From NCBI GenBank assembly GCA_002299785.1, contig DBNL01000023.1:1-14960 (forward strand): DNA of 14,960 nt, given 5' to 3'. Of the stretch, positions 1-8,141 are shown one piece after another. A model generated the notes under the pieces. The model was not told where the DNA came from and did not search any database. It worked only from the letters and a program-made list of their open reading frames with translations. This DNA is from Verrucomicrobia bacterium UBA673. GTDB taxonomy: Bacteria > Verrucomicrobiota > Verrucomicrobiia > Limisphaerales > UBA1096. Made by a program: the position numbers and the translations under genes. Numbering within the stretch: position 1 is the stretch's first letter; the number at the start of each line of letters is the position of its first letter.

Positions 1-3000
1 TTCATGGGCACAGGTATGGGGCGTGCCAGCTACGGTATCATGGCCCAGGGCAACATCACCCAGCTCATCTCCAGTAAGCCCGACGACCGACGGTTGGTGT
101 TCGAGGAGGCCGCCGGCATCACGCGATTCAAGACGCAGAAAAAAGAGGCGCTGCGAAAGCTCGACTATACGGAGCAAAATTTGCTGCGCGTGTCTGACAC
201 CATCCGCGAAGTCAAGCGGCAGATCGGCTCACTCCAGCGCCAGGCTGGCAAGGCAAAGCGCTACAAGGAGTTCATGGATGAACTCCAGAACCTGGAAAGC
301 CAATTCGCCCGGCATCAGCTCGGGGAGTTTCAGGAAACCATCCGTCAATGCGAGCAGGCCATCAGCGAGTTCAAGGGCAAGTCGGATGACTTTACCGGGA
401 CAATCGAGAGCGAGGAGGCGCTGATAAACCAAGCGCGGCAGCAGCGTGGCGCGATCGAAAAACAGGTTAACGAGGCGCAGGAAAAAGGCGCCAACCTGCA
501 GGCAGAACTCGAGCGACTCGAGAGCCGAATTCAATTTAGTCACGAGCGCATCCAGGAGTTGGACGAACACGTTGCCAAGGCGCACGACGACATCGCGCAG
601 GCCGAGCAGCGGAGCAGCGACGCTGAGCAGGAGTTGGCCGGGATGCAGGCCAAGCTCGGCGACGCGGACAACGCCGTCGGAGACATACGCCGCACCGTCG
701 ATGAAAAACAGGCCGCGTGCAATGCCATCGAGCAGGAGCTTGGCCAACGGGAGGAGACGTTTCGCCAGGCGCAGTCCGAGTCGTACAGCGTCGCGCAGGA
801 ACTAACCCGTGTCCGCAACGAGATTAATTCGATCGATTTGCAGAAGCGGGGAAACACCGTTCGGCTCGAGAAACTTTCGTCGGAGAAAACCCAGCTCGAG
901 GAGGAAGAGACGAAACTTCGGGAGCGGCTTGGCCAATTTTCCAGCGATGTCGAGGATCGGAAATCGACCGTCCAAAGCCATCGGGGCACCGTCGAGGAAC
1001 GCCAGCAGCGCTTGGCCGATCTGCAGGAACGCTTGGCCAAGCTGACCGCAGAATTAGACGATTTACTGAGGTTTCAGGCAGAAAAGAGGTCGCGGCTGAA
1101 TGTGCTAAAGCAGTTGCAGGCCTCCAACGAGGGTGTCAGCGCCGGGGTTCAGGCAGCCATCAGGGAGTCCGAGGCTGCGCTTGGTTTGTTGGCCGATAAG
1201 ATTCGCGTGCCGGGAAAATACGTCGCCGCTGTCGAGGCCGCGCTTGGCCGGCATTTACAGTTGGTCATCACCCGGCAGGCGACCGATGCCCAGTTGATCT
1301 TGGCGTCGCTGAGCGAAGGCAAAAAAGGGCGCGCGGACATTGTTGCGCTCGACCTGATTTCCGGTGGCACACAGCCGTCGATCGATGCGGCTAAGCTCGA
1401 CGAGTTCGGTGGCGTGGCGGCGCTTGGCCAAGTGGGATGCGACGCCGATGTTCAGCCGTTGCTCGACCGACTGCTCGGCCGCTTGGTCATCGTGTCCGAT
1501 CTCGACGCCGCGATGCGCGGCCGCGAACAGCATCGCGACCTGGATTTTGTGACAAGCGCTGGTGAGTTGCTTTCGCGGCACGGCGTGTTCAGCGGAGGCC
1601 TCGGCAACGGCAATGCGTCCGCCTCGCTGCTCGCGCGGAAGAATGAGATTGCCGAACTGGAGAAGGAACTGGATGGGGTGGGCAGCAACGTCGATGATCA
1701 GAGCCGCGAGAAGGGCGACATGCAGGCTGAGCAAACCGCGTTGCAGGCCGGTTTGCAAAAAGAGCAGACGGAGCTGCGGCAGCAGGAGGTGTCCATCGCA
1801 TCGAGCGAGGGCGAGCTGAAGGCTCTGGAGAATTCGCAGCGCATGCTGGCGCAGAAAATCGAGGGTGTCACGTTCGAGCTGGAGAGTCTCTCCGGCCAGG
1901 AATCCGAGGGCAGTGGCAAGCGCGACTCGTTGGCCGCTGAGCTGGTTTCACTCGAGGAAAGGGAGGCGGCCAACAGCACGCTCTTGGGCGAGGTGACTGG
2001 AGTGGTCGAGGGGCTGCGCGGAAGGCGCGACGTTGCTAGCGGAGAACTGACCGAGGCCAAGGTCGGGCTGGCCTCGGAGGAACAGTTGCTGGCGTCGTTC
2101 CGGCGACAACTCGAGCCACTCAATATTCGCATAGAGGAGCTTAAGCAACTCGTTGCCCAGCGCCGAAGCGACATCGATACGGGAGGGAATAAAAAAACAC
2201 AGACAGAGAAAGACATCGCCGACTCGACGCAGCGTATCGCGGCTGTTCGCAGCGAGCGCGAGCAATCCAGCGGCAAAATCGCCGGTCTGCTTTCCCAAAA
2301 AACCGAGGCGGATAAAAAAGTCGAGGAACGCGAGGAGGCGCTGCGCTCCATTCGCGAAGAGTTGAGCAGTTCGCAGGAACACCGCTCGAAACTTGAGGTG
2401 GAACTGGCTCAAAACAACATGATGGCCAAGAACCTCTGCGAGCGGATTCAGGAGAAGTACCAGATCGTTTTGCAGGAAGTGGAGGCTGAGTGCCTCAAGG
2501 TGACCGAGGACGACTCCGGAGGCATCAAGGTAGAGGTTGCTGTTGAAGGGGAGACCGACTGGGGGAGGGTGGGTGAGAAGGTCGCCGAGTTACAGGATCG
2601 GCTCGATCGTATGGGGCCGGTGAATCTGGTCGCCATCGAGGAGTATAAGGAGACCGAGGAGCGTTACTCCTTTTTGACGAGCCAACACGACGATCTCGTC
2701 AAGGCGAAGGAGCAGCTGCTGGAAGTCATCGAGCAAATCAACGCCGAGACGACGGAAATGTTCCGGGCGACTTTCGAGAAGATTCGCGACAACTTCCGCG
2801 AGTTGTTCACCGAGGTGTTCGAGGGCGGCAAGGCAGACTTGGTTTTGGTGGACGAGGAAGACATTCTCAACAGCGGAATTGAGATCGTGGCGCGGCCCCC
2901 GGGAAAGAAACTCCAGAGTATTACGCTACTCTCCGGTGGCGAGCAGACGATGACTGCTGTATCGCTGCTATTCTCAATTTATCAGGTTAGCCCGAGCCCG

Positions 3001-3333
3001 TTTTGCGTGCTGGACGAACTGGACGCGCCGCTCGACGAGTCGAATATCAATCGATTCATCCGCGTGCTCAAGCGGTTCATCGATCAGTCGCAATTTCTCA
3101 TCATCACTCACAGCAAGCGTACCATCAGCATGGCCGACACATTGTACGGGGTGACGATGCAGGAGCACGGCGTTAGCAAGTTGGTCTCGGTGAAATTCCA
3201 GGAAACCGAGCGGAACGAAGACGGCGCCCGGGCGCGTGAGACACAGCCGACCGACTCCCGTGGTCTGGCGGCCAAGCCGAAAGCAGCGGTGGAGTCTGAC
3301 GATGACAGCGACGTCATCTCGATGGGCAAGTAG
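1..3333 (+). CDS. smc: Chromosome segregation protein Smc (5' truncated)
   Basis: This is the condensin-type ATPase that compacts and helps segregate the chromosome, acting as a dimer with ScpA and ScpB. The frame is open from base 1, so the start and Walker A (about 130-150 residues) lie upstream. Counting from the Met at base 4, residues 1-40 match the SMC head Q-loop region (MAQGNITQLISSKPDDRR, then FEEAAGI). A long Gln/Glu/Lys/Arg-rich coiled coil follows, then a hinge at about 390-530, a second coiled coil, and the C-terminal head. The ABC signature LSGGE is at 976-980 and Walker B (FCVLDE) at 1000-1005, followed by LDAPLDESN and the H-loop segment LIITHSKRT. The last 40 or so residues are a hydrophilic tail with an acidic patch (ESDDDSD). 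Neither scp gene is nearby. Identity is secure; the true N-terminus cannot be seen. Confidence 0.96.
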   Translation, partial: FMGTGMGRASYGIMAQGNITQLISSKPDDRRLVFEEAAGITRFKTQKKEALRKLDYTEQNLLRVSDTIREVKRQIGSLQRQAGKAKRYKEFMDELQNLESQFARHQLGEFQETIRQCEQAISEFKGKSDDFTGTIESEEALINQARQQRGAIEKQVNEAQEKGANLQAELERLESRIQFSHERIQELDEHVAKAHDDIAQAEQRSSDAEQELAGMQAKLGDADNAVGDIRRTVDEKQAACNAIEQELGQREETFRQAQSESYSVAQELTRVRNEINSIDLQKRGNTVRLEKLSSEKTQLEEEETKLRERLGQFSSDVEDRKSTVQSHRGTVEERQQRLADLQERLAKLTAELDDLLRFQAEKRSRLNVLKQLQASNEGVSAGVQAAIRESEAALGLLADKIRVPGKYVAAVEAALGRHLQLVITRQATDAQLILASLSEGKKGRADIVALDLISGGTQPSIDAAKLDEFGGVAALGQVGCDADVQPLLDRLLGRLVIVSDLDAAMRGREQHRDLDFVTSAGELLSRHGVFSGGLGNGNASASLLARKNEIAELEKELDGVGSNVDDQSREKGDMQAEQTALQAGLQKEQTELRQQEVSIASSEGELKALENSQRMLAQKIEGVTFELESLSGQESEGSGKRDSLAAELVSLEEREAANSTLLGEVTGVVEGLRGRRDVASGELTEAKVGLASEEQLLASFRRQLEPLNIRIEELKQLVAQRRSDIDTGGNKKTQTEKDIADSTQRIAAVRSEREQSSGKIAGLLSQKTEADKKVEEREEALRSIREELSSSQEHRSKLEVELAQNNMMAKNLCERIQEKYQIVLQEVEAECLKVTEDDSGGIKVEVAVEGETDWGRVGEKVAELQDRLDRMGPVNLVAIEEYKETEERYSFLTSQHDDLVKAKEQLLEVIEQINAETTEMFRATFEKIRDNFRELFTEVFEGGKADLVLVDEEDILNSGIEIVARPPGKKLQSITLLSGGEQTMTAVSLLFSIYQVSPSPFCVLDELDAPLDESNINRFIRVLKRFIDQSQFLIITHSKRTISMADTLYGVTMQEHGVSKLVSVKFQETERNEDGARARETQPTDSRGLAAKPKAAVESDDDSDVISMGK

Positions 3334-3440
3334 CAAAGCGCTTGTGCAAGCAGCGGGGAGACTCGGCGCTATATCCCAGGGGAGAGAGAGAATAAAAAAA
3401 CAACGATCGATTGTAGTTATTGAAACCGGTAAAACCCACC

Positions 3441-3484
3441 CACCCTCATTCGGCCTTCGGCCTCCTTCACTGTGAGGGAGAAGG
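3441..3484. repeat. Dispersed intergenic repeat, copy A
   Basis: The segment begins CACCCTCATTCGGCCTTCGG and ends TGAGGGAGAA. It aligns with a second copy at 12823-12870: the first 28 bases match at about 23 positions, and the last 10 bases are identical. Copy A can fold with an outer CCCTCA/TGAGGG stem (3443-3448 with 3473-3478) and an inner GGCC-TTC-GGCC hairpin (3452-3462). Similar palindromic intergenic elements (REP/ERIC-like) occur in many bacteria; whether this is a known family cannot be told from two copies. Its place downstream of smc suggests a role at a 3' end or simple tolerance there. Confidence 0.7.
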
Positions 3485-3500
3485 AATCAAACGCGGCGCG

Positions 3501-3516
3501 CTTGGGCAAGCCCAAG
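3501..3516. other. Small perfect hairpin, 6-bp stem
   Basis: CTTGGG and CCCAAG pair perfectly around a CAAG loop. It lies directly downstream of repeat copy A. There is no T-run on either side, so it is not a standard intrinsic terminator. It may be part of a longer version of the dispersed repeat, but copy B does not obviously carry it. Confidence 0.4.
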
Positions 3517-3622
3517 ATGGGAAAAGGGGATATCCAATCTCGCACAAGAAATATCCAATGGATACAAATTCCACGGATTTTCAGGAATTAATGAATCCGC
3601 TTGAATCCGTGTCAAAGAAAGT

Positions 3623-3634
3623 ACGGTCTGTTTT

Positions 3635-3643
<9 letters not shown>
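3623..3643 (-). terminator. Probable terminator hairpin overlapping the fba stop codon
   Basis: Read on the minus strand, ACGGTCTG and CAGACCGT form a perfect 8-bp stem around AAAAA. The 5' arm contains the last sense codons and most of the TGA stop of fba (stop at 3635-3637), so the hairpin starts inside the coding sequence. The following minus-strand bases (ACTTTCTTTG) are T-rich but interrupted. It may be an intrinsic terminator of modest strength or a 3'-end stabilising hairpin. Confidence 0.6.
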
Positions 3644-4669
<1,026 letters not shown>

Positions 4670-4711
4670 AATTAAATCGTGGTAAGTTTCCCTTCCCAAC
4701 GACTGGGCGGC

Positions 4712-4725
4712 GGCCCGAATGGGCC
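4712..4725 (-). other. Leader hairpin upstream of fba
   Basis: GGCCC-GAAT-GGGCC forms a 5-bp G+C stem about 45 bases upstream of the fba start, within the likely 5' leader. No known riboswitch is recognised. It may be incidental in a G+C-rich leader. Confidence 0.3.
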
Positions 4726-4737
4726 AAGGGGCGGAGG

Positions 4738-4765
4738 ATATTAGCGGGATTGTGCCCATTTGCAA
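4738..4765 (-). promoter_or_regulatory. Candidate sigma70-type promoter for fba
   Basis: On the minus strand, TTGCAA (4765-4760) and TAATAT (4743-4738) are 16 bp apart, each matching the consensus at four of six positions. This would start transcription near 4731 and give a leader of about 60 nt. The match is only fair and no experimental support is visible. Confidence 0.3.
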
Positions 4766-4821
4766 GGTCACAGAAAAGCCTGTTTGAGCTCTCTTTTTTG
4801 GGCTTGGCCAAGCGACAAGAG

Positions 4822-4850
4822 GTCAAGCCGGCCTTGACAGCAAAGCTGTC
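4822..4850 (+). promoter_or_regulatory. Two overlapping inverted repeats upstream of the ankyrin lipoprotein
   Basis: GTCAAG/CTTGAC (4822-4827 with 4833-4838) and GACAGC-AAA-GCTGTC (4836-4850) share the bases GAC at 4836-4838, so they can form only one at a time. They sit 20-50 bases before the start at 4871. They could be a leader switch or an operator pair, or chance. A TTGACA hexamer (4834-4839) also lies here, but no -10 box follows at the right distance. Confidence 0.3.
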
Positions 4851-4870
4851 CTCCGCAAAAACCGCAGTTC

Positions 4871-5521
4871 ATGAAAGCGCGATTTTTCATACTGAATTTG
4901 TTGCTGACACTCGGTTTGGCCGGATGCGGCTCCCAAGCCCCAGAGCAAACCATAACCCCCGAACCCTCCTCCGATAGCGAGAAATCATCATCGGTTGTGC
5001 TGGCCCCACCCGCCAAGCCGGCAGCAACCCCGTCTCTCACTCCGGAACCAGTCGTCAAGGTGTCTCCCGAGCCGGAGTCGGCCGTTGAACCGGCACCCGA
5101 GCCGGTGGTTGCGGTGACTCCAAAGCCCGAGCCGGAAGACACGAAGCCCAAAAGGGACATCTTTTACAGCGCCGGTAGCGGCGACATCGATGCCGTTAAA
5201 TTTCACTTGGCCAACGGCATCAAAGTCAACTCACAGGATAAAACCGGCAAGACAGCCCTGCTGTGGGCTGTGCGCAGCCAGAAGCATGCTGTCGTGTCCC
5301 ACCTGCTCGCCCGTGGCGCGAATCCAAACCTCGCCGACAAATCCCAGGTGACACCCCTTTTCTGGGCTGTGCGCATGCGGAGCAACGAGCTGGTGAGCCA
5401 GCTTCTCAGCAAGGGCTCGGACATCGGGCACAAGGACAAACGCGGCAAGACCGTTCTCGATTATGCGAAGGATGAAACGGTTATCGCGATCCTGCGCCGC
5501 CACGCCAGCGAGAATCAGTAA
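4871..5521 (+). CDS. Ankyrin-repeat lipoprotein with Pro/Glu-rich linker
   Basis: A predicted exported lipoprotein of 216 residues. Residues 1-19 form a lipoprotein signal ending in the lipobox LAGC, with Cys19 as the lipidated residue. Position +2 is Gly rather than Asp, which in proteobacterial models favours the outer membrane. Residues 23-95 are a low-complexity linker rich in Pro, Glu, Val and Ala (TPEP, SPEPE and APEP type units), probably spanning periplasm or cell wall. Residues 96-212 are three to four ankyrin repeats with motifs such as GKTALLWAV, VTPLFWAV and GKTVLDYA, implying protein binding. The start is fixed by the signal peptide; no Shine-Dalgarno is seen. The pyrophosphohydrolase gene begins 12 bp after its stop, so the two are probably co-transcribed. 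The binding partner is unknown. Confidence 0.88.
   Translation: MKARFFILNLLLTLGLAGCGSQAPEQTITPEPSSDSEKSSSVVLAPPAKPAATPSLTPEPVVKVSPEPESAVEPAPEPVVAVTPKPEPEDTKPKRDIFYSAGSGDIDAVKFHLANGIKVNSQDKTGKTALLWAVRSQKHAVVSHLLARGANPNLADKSQVTPLFWAVRMRSNELVSQLLSKGSDIGHKDKRGKTVLDYAKDETVIAILRRHASENQ
5264..5375 (+). repeat. Internal duplication of one ankyrin unit
   Basis: The 13-mer TGGGCTGTGCGCA occurs at 5264-5276 and again at 5363-5375, exactly 99 nt apart, which is one 33-residue ankyrin repeat. It encodes the WAVR of LLWAVR and LFWAVR. The DNA identity points to a fairly recent repeat duplication, although the surrounding codons have diverged. Confidence 0.55.
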
Positions 5522-5533
5522 CCGAACCACGCC

Positions 5534-5893
5534 ATGACTATCGCGGAGTTGACTGACCAGATCCTCGCCTTCCGCGACGCACGCGACTGGGCGCAGTTTC
5601 ACCGACCCAAGGACATGGCCGCTGCCGTGGCGATTGAGGCCGCCGAGTTGCAGGAACATTTTCTCTGGAAGACACACTCAGAATGTGACGAGCACTTGGC
5701 CAAGAAGGGGGCCGATGTCGCCGAGGAGATGGCCGATATCGCGATTTACCTGTTCCTCATGGCCGCCGACGCCGGCATCGATCTTGGCCAGGCAATGCAG
5801 ACCAAGCTCGCGATCAATGAAAAACGCTACCCCGCGGACCGGGCCAGAGGTCGCCACAACAAATACACCGACTACCAGCCTGACGATGAGTGA
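5534..5893 (+). CDS. MazG/DCTPP1-like nucleotide pyrophosphohydrolase
   Basis: A small cytosolic all-alpha NTP pyrophosphohydrolase of 119 residues, probably hydrolysing non-canonical or excess dNTPs to the monophosphate and pyrophosphate. It resembles the dCTP pyrophosphatase 1 (RS21-C6) branch of the MazG-like fold: DWAQFHRPKDM at 18-28, the first metal-binding pair Glu35 and Glu38 (EAAEL), the aromatic FLWKT at 43-47, the second acidic set EEMAD at 64-68, and the tail KLAINEKRYP then RHNKYTDY. Four metal ligands (Glu35, Glu38, Glu65, Asp68) are in place, so it should be active. It lies 12 bp behind the ankyrin lipoprotein, and its last 8 nt overlap the next gene. No Shine-Dalgarno is visible. 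The substrate cannot be read from the sequence; dCTP analogues are likely by family. Confidence 0.9.
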   Translation: MTIAELTDQILAFRDARDWAQFHRPKDMAAAVAIEAAELQEHFLWKTHSECDEHLAKKGADVAEEMADIAIYLFLMAADAGIDLGQAMQTKLAINEKRYPADRARGRHNKYTDYQPDDE

Positions 5894-6905
5894 CGTACGA
5901 GTAGGCGTCGTGGGTGCAGGGGCCAATACTACCGCCAGGCATATTCCTTTGCTGCAAGGGATCGATGGCGTGGAAATCGTCGGTGTAGTCAACCGCAGTG
6001 AGAGCTCATCATCCACTGTGGCTAAGCGATTTGGCATTCCAAAAACCTACGGGCACTGGGAGCAGGCGGTCGCCGATCGGGAAACGAACGTCATCCTAAT
6101 CGGCACCTGGCCTTATCTGCACTGCCCGGTGACACTGGCTTCGCTTGCCGAAGGCAAACACGTACTCACTGAGGCGCGTATGGCGATGAACGCCGGCGAG
6201 GCCAAGCGTATGCTCGAGGCTAGCCTGACTGAGCCGGGATTGGTCTCGCAGGTTGTGCCGTCCCCGATCACGCTATTTGCGGATGCGACCATACAGCGAA
6301 TCATCGCCGAAGGTTTTCTTGGCGAATTACTCGCAGTCGAGACTCGTATTCGGGGCGATTTTATTGATAGCCAATCGTCACTGCACTGGCGACAGAACGC
6401 TGAACTCAGCGGGAACAATATTCTGGCTATGGGTATTTACTACGAGGCCATGATGCGCTGGGTGGGCCGCGCAACACATGTGATGGCTCGGGCGAAAATC
6501 TTCACCAAGCAGCGATCTGATGAGAAGGGTGAACCTCATTTGGTCGGTGTACCGGAGCACCTCGACGTTGTCGCTGACCTCGAGAATGGTGCGCAACTGC
6601 ACCTGCAGCAATCCGCCATTACCGCGTTACTTCAGGATGATGCGATTTATCTTTTCGGTAGTGAGGGAACGCTGCAACTTGTCGGGGACAGGCTTTTTGG
6701 CGGCCGCAAAGGCGATAAGCAACTCACCGAAATCTCTATACTCGACGAGGAGCGCGGCGAATGGCAAGTCGAGTCAGATTTCGTTGCTGCCATCCGGGGT
6801 GAACGCGAAGTAACACACACGACTTTTGCTGATGGCGTTCATTACATGGAGTTCACCGATGCTGTAGCGCGGAGCATACAAAACAGCCGTCTAGAGGTAG
6901 TCTGA
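5886..6905 (+). CDS. Gfo/Idh/MocA-family protein with altered catalytic residues
   Basis: The 339-residue protein has the glucose-fructose oxidoreductase fold: an N-terminal Rossmann NAD(P)-binding domain (GVVGAGANT at 7-15) and a C-terminal alpha/beta domain typical of sugar or inositol dehydrogenases. I start at the ATG at 5886 because it places the Rossmann motif at the N-terminus; an in-frame extension upstream translates mazG out of frame. The ATG overlaps the previous stop by 8 nt, suggesting translational coupling. The usual EKP lysine motif reads EAR (96-98). The Asp and His of the usual D-x3-H segment are Ala181 and Tyr185 (ILAMGIYYEA). It therefore either uses another mechanism or binds ligand without standard hydride chemistry. 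Third codon positions look less G+C-rich than in purM. Substrate unknown. Confidence 0.85.
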   Translation: MSDVRVGVVGAGANTTARHIPLLQGIDGVEIVGVVNRSESSSSTVAKRFGIPKTYGHWEQAVADRETNVILIGTWPYLHCPVTLASLAEGKHVLTEARMAMNAGEAKRMLEASLTEPGLVSQVVPSPITLFADATIQRIIAEGFLGELLAVETRIRGDFIDSQSSLHWRQNAELSGNNILAMGIYYEAMMRWVGRATHVMARAKIFTKQRSDEKGEPHLVGVPEHLDVVADLENGAQLHLQQSAITALLQDDAIYLFGSEGTLQLVGDRLFGGRKGDKQLTEISILDEERGEWQVESDFVAAIRGEREVTHTTFADGVHYMEFTDAVARSIQNSRLEVV

Positions 6906-6979
6906 CCGCCGTTTGGTTAAGCGCACCGTTGTACTTGATTTCGATAGGTTGTTTACCACAGTATCCGCCGAGTTTTTTA

Positions 6980-8140
6980 ATGAACGACGAGAATACAATC
7001 TGTTCCACTGCGGTGGTTTACGACAAGAAAAATCCGTTTCTATCCACACTCAAGCGGCGCGTGTTGCTCAACAAGGAAGGCTCGGACAAAGAGACGCTTC
7101 ATCTTGAGTTGTGCCTTGCCGGCTCCGGGCTAGAATATCGCCCGGGCGACTCGTTGGCGATTATCCCCGCCAATTCTCGGCAGGTTGTAAAGCAAGTGCT
7201 CGAGACTGGCGGGTTCGACGCCGGCGAAATGGTGGAACTCAAGGGCGGCGAAACCAAGCCGCTCGGCGAGGTGTTTGCTACCGATCTCAACATCACTGGC
7301 ATCACCAAGAATATCCTCAAGAAATACAACGCCTTTGCGCAGTCGGATAAACTCGAGTCGCTGCTCGATCCCGATAACAAGGCGGCGCTCGACGACTACC
7401 TTGGCGGGCGCGAGGTCATCGACATGATCGCAGACTTCCCTGTGCCAGGGCTGGCGGCGTCAGACTTTTGCGGCATGCTCAGGAAGCAACTCCCGCGCCT
7501 CTACTCCATCGCTTCAAGTCTCCGGGCACATCCCGCCGAGGTGCACCTCACCATCGCCATCATCCGCTACTACAGCCACGGCCGTGGCCGCGAGGGCGTC
7601 TGTTCCACCTACACCGCCGACCGTGTGGACGTGGGCGACACCATGCCGGTGTTCCTGCATTATGACAAAAACTTCAAGCTGCCCGAGGACGGCGACACGC
7701 CGATCATCATGGTAGGCCCCGGCACTGGCATTGCGCCGTTCCGTGCTTTTGTTGAGGAGCGTGCCGCCACCGGAGCCACCGGCAAGAGCTGGCTTTTCTT
7801 CGGCGCTCAGCACAGCGCGACCGATTATCTCTACGGCGACGAGTGGGAACGGTACGTCGCCAATGGGAGGCTCTCGCGCATCGACCTCGCCTTCTCTCGC
7901 GACCAGACGGAGAAAGTGTACGTGCAGCACCGCATGCTCGAGCATAGTGCCGAGATGTACTCATGGCTCAGCGACGGCGCGGTGTTTTATGTTTGCGGCG
8001 ATGCCTCGCGCATGGCCAAGGACGTCCATGAGGCACTGATCTCCATTGCAGAGAAGGAGGGTGGCAAATCCCGCGAGGACGCCGAGGCATGGGTCAAGCA
8101 ACTTAAAGCCGACAAACAATACCTCAGGGACGTTTACTGA
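6980..8140 (+). CDS. NADPH-dependent diflavin-type reductase, FAD/NADPH part only (CysJ C-terminal-like)
   Basis: A cytosolic flavoprotein of 386 residues, homologous to the FAD- and NADPH-binding half of sulfite reductase alpha subunit (CysJ) and cytochrome P450 reductase, without the N-terminal flavodoxin (FMN) domain. Motifs in order: YRPGDSLAI at 53-61, FAD-binding RLYSIASS at 173-180, GVCSTYTADR at 206-215, NADPH-binding GPGTGIAPFR at 246-255, the 2'-phosphate-recognising SRDQ...KVYVQ at 306-316, VCGD at 338-341, and a terminal Tyr386 after RD that would stack on the flavin. I chose the ATG at 6980 because an upstream TTG (6929) adds 17 unfamily-like residues. It presumably passes electrons from NADPH to a separate flavodoxin or directly to a partner. 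No cysI, cysH or flavodoxin gene is in the window, so a sulfite reductase role is inference. It begins 74 bp after the Gfo gene. Confidence 0.9.
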   Translation: MNDENTICSTAVVYDKKNPFLSTLKRRVLLNKEGSDKETLHLELCLAGSGLEYRPGDSLAIIPANSRQVVKQVLETGGFDAGEMVELKGGETKPLGEVFATDLNITGITKNILKKYNAFAQSDKLESLLDPDNKAALDDYLGGREVIDMIADFPVPGLAASDFCGMLRKQLPRLYSIASSLRAHPAEVHLTIAIIRYYSHGRGREGVCSTYTADRVDVGDTMPVFLHYDKNFKLPEDGDTPIIMVGPGTGIAPFRAFVEERAATGATGKSWLFFGAQHSATDYLYGDEWERYVANGRLSRIDLAFSRDQTEKVYVQHRMLEHSAEMYSWLSDGAVFYVCGDASRMAKDVHEALISIAEKEGGKSREDAEAWVKQLKADKQYLRDVY

Positions 8141-8141
8141 G

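Larger units (their letters stand above)
3334..3634. other. Convergent intergenic region smc/fba, about 300 bp, no gene
   Basis: The stretch lies between the smc stop and the fba stop. It holds a small GCTTG/CAAGC dyad just after smc (3340-3351), a dispersed repeat (about 3441-3484), a CTTGGG-CAAG-CCCAAG hairpin (3501-3516), a 9-bp direct repeat ATATCCAAT (3530-3538 and 3551-3559), an 8-bp inverted repeat CACGGATT/AATCCGTG (3572-3579 and 3604-3611), and the fba terminator hairpin. Short open frames crossing it look like translations of the repeat and are not believed. No T-tract follows the dyad after smc, so the smc terminator is not obvious. Confidence 0.7.

Noticed and set aside
229..747. 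Long - strand frame opposite the smc coiled coil (172 codons)
   Set aside because: The Leu-rich antisense of Glu/Gln/Lys coiled-coil codons; no start signal or family resemblance.
3340..3351. GCTTG-TG-CAAGC as an smc terminator
   Set aside because: The loop is only 2 nt and no T-tract follows.
4670..4771. In-frame N-terminal extension of the aldolase (34 codons)
   Set aside because: The family begins with MPIATP; the extension covers the probable leader and promoter.
6929..6979. TTG start for the reductase gene
   Set aside because: The added 17 residues do not resemble the family and an ATG follows at 6980 in frame.
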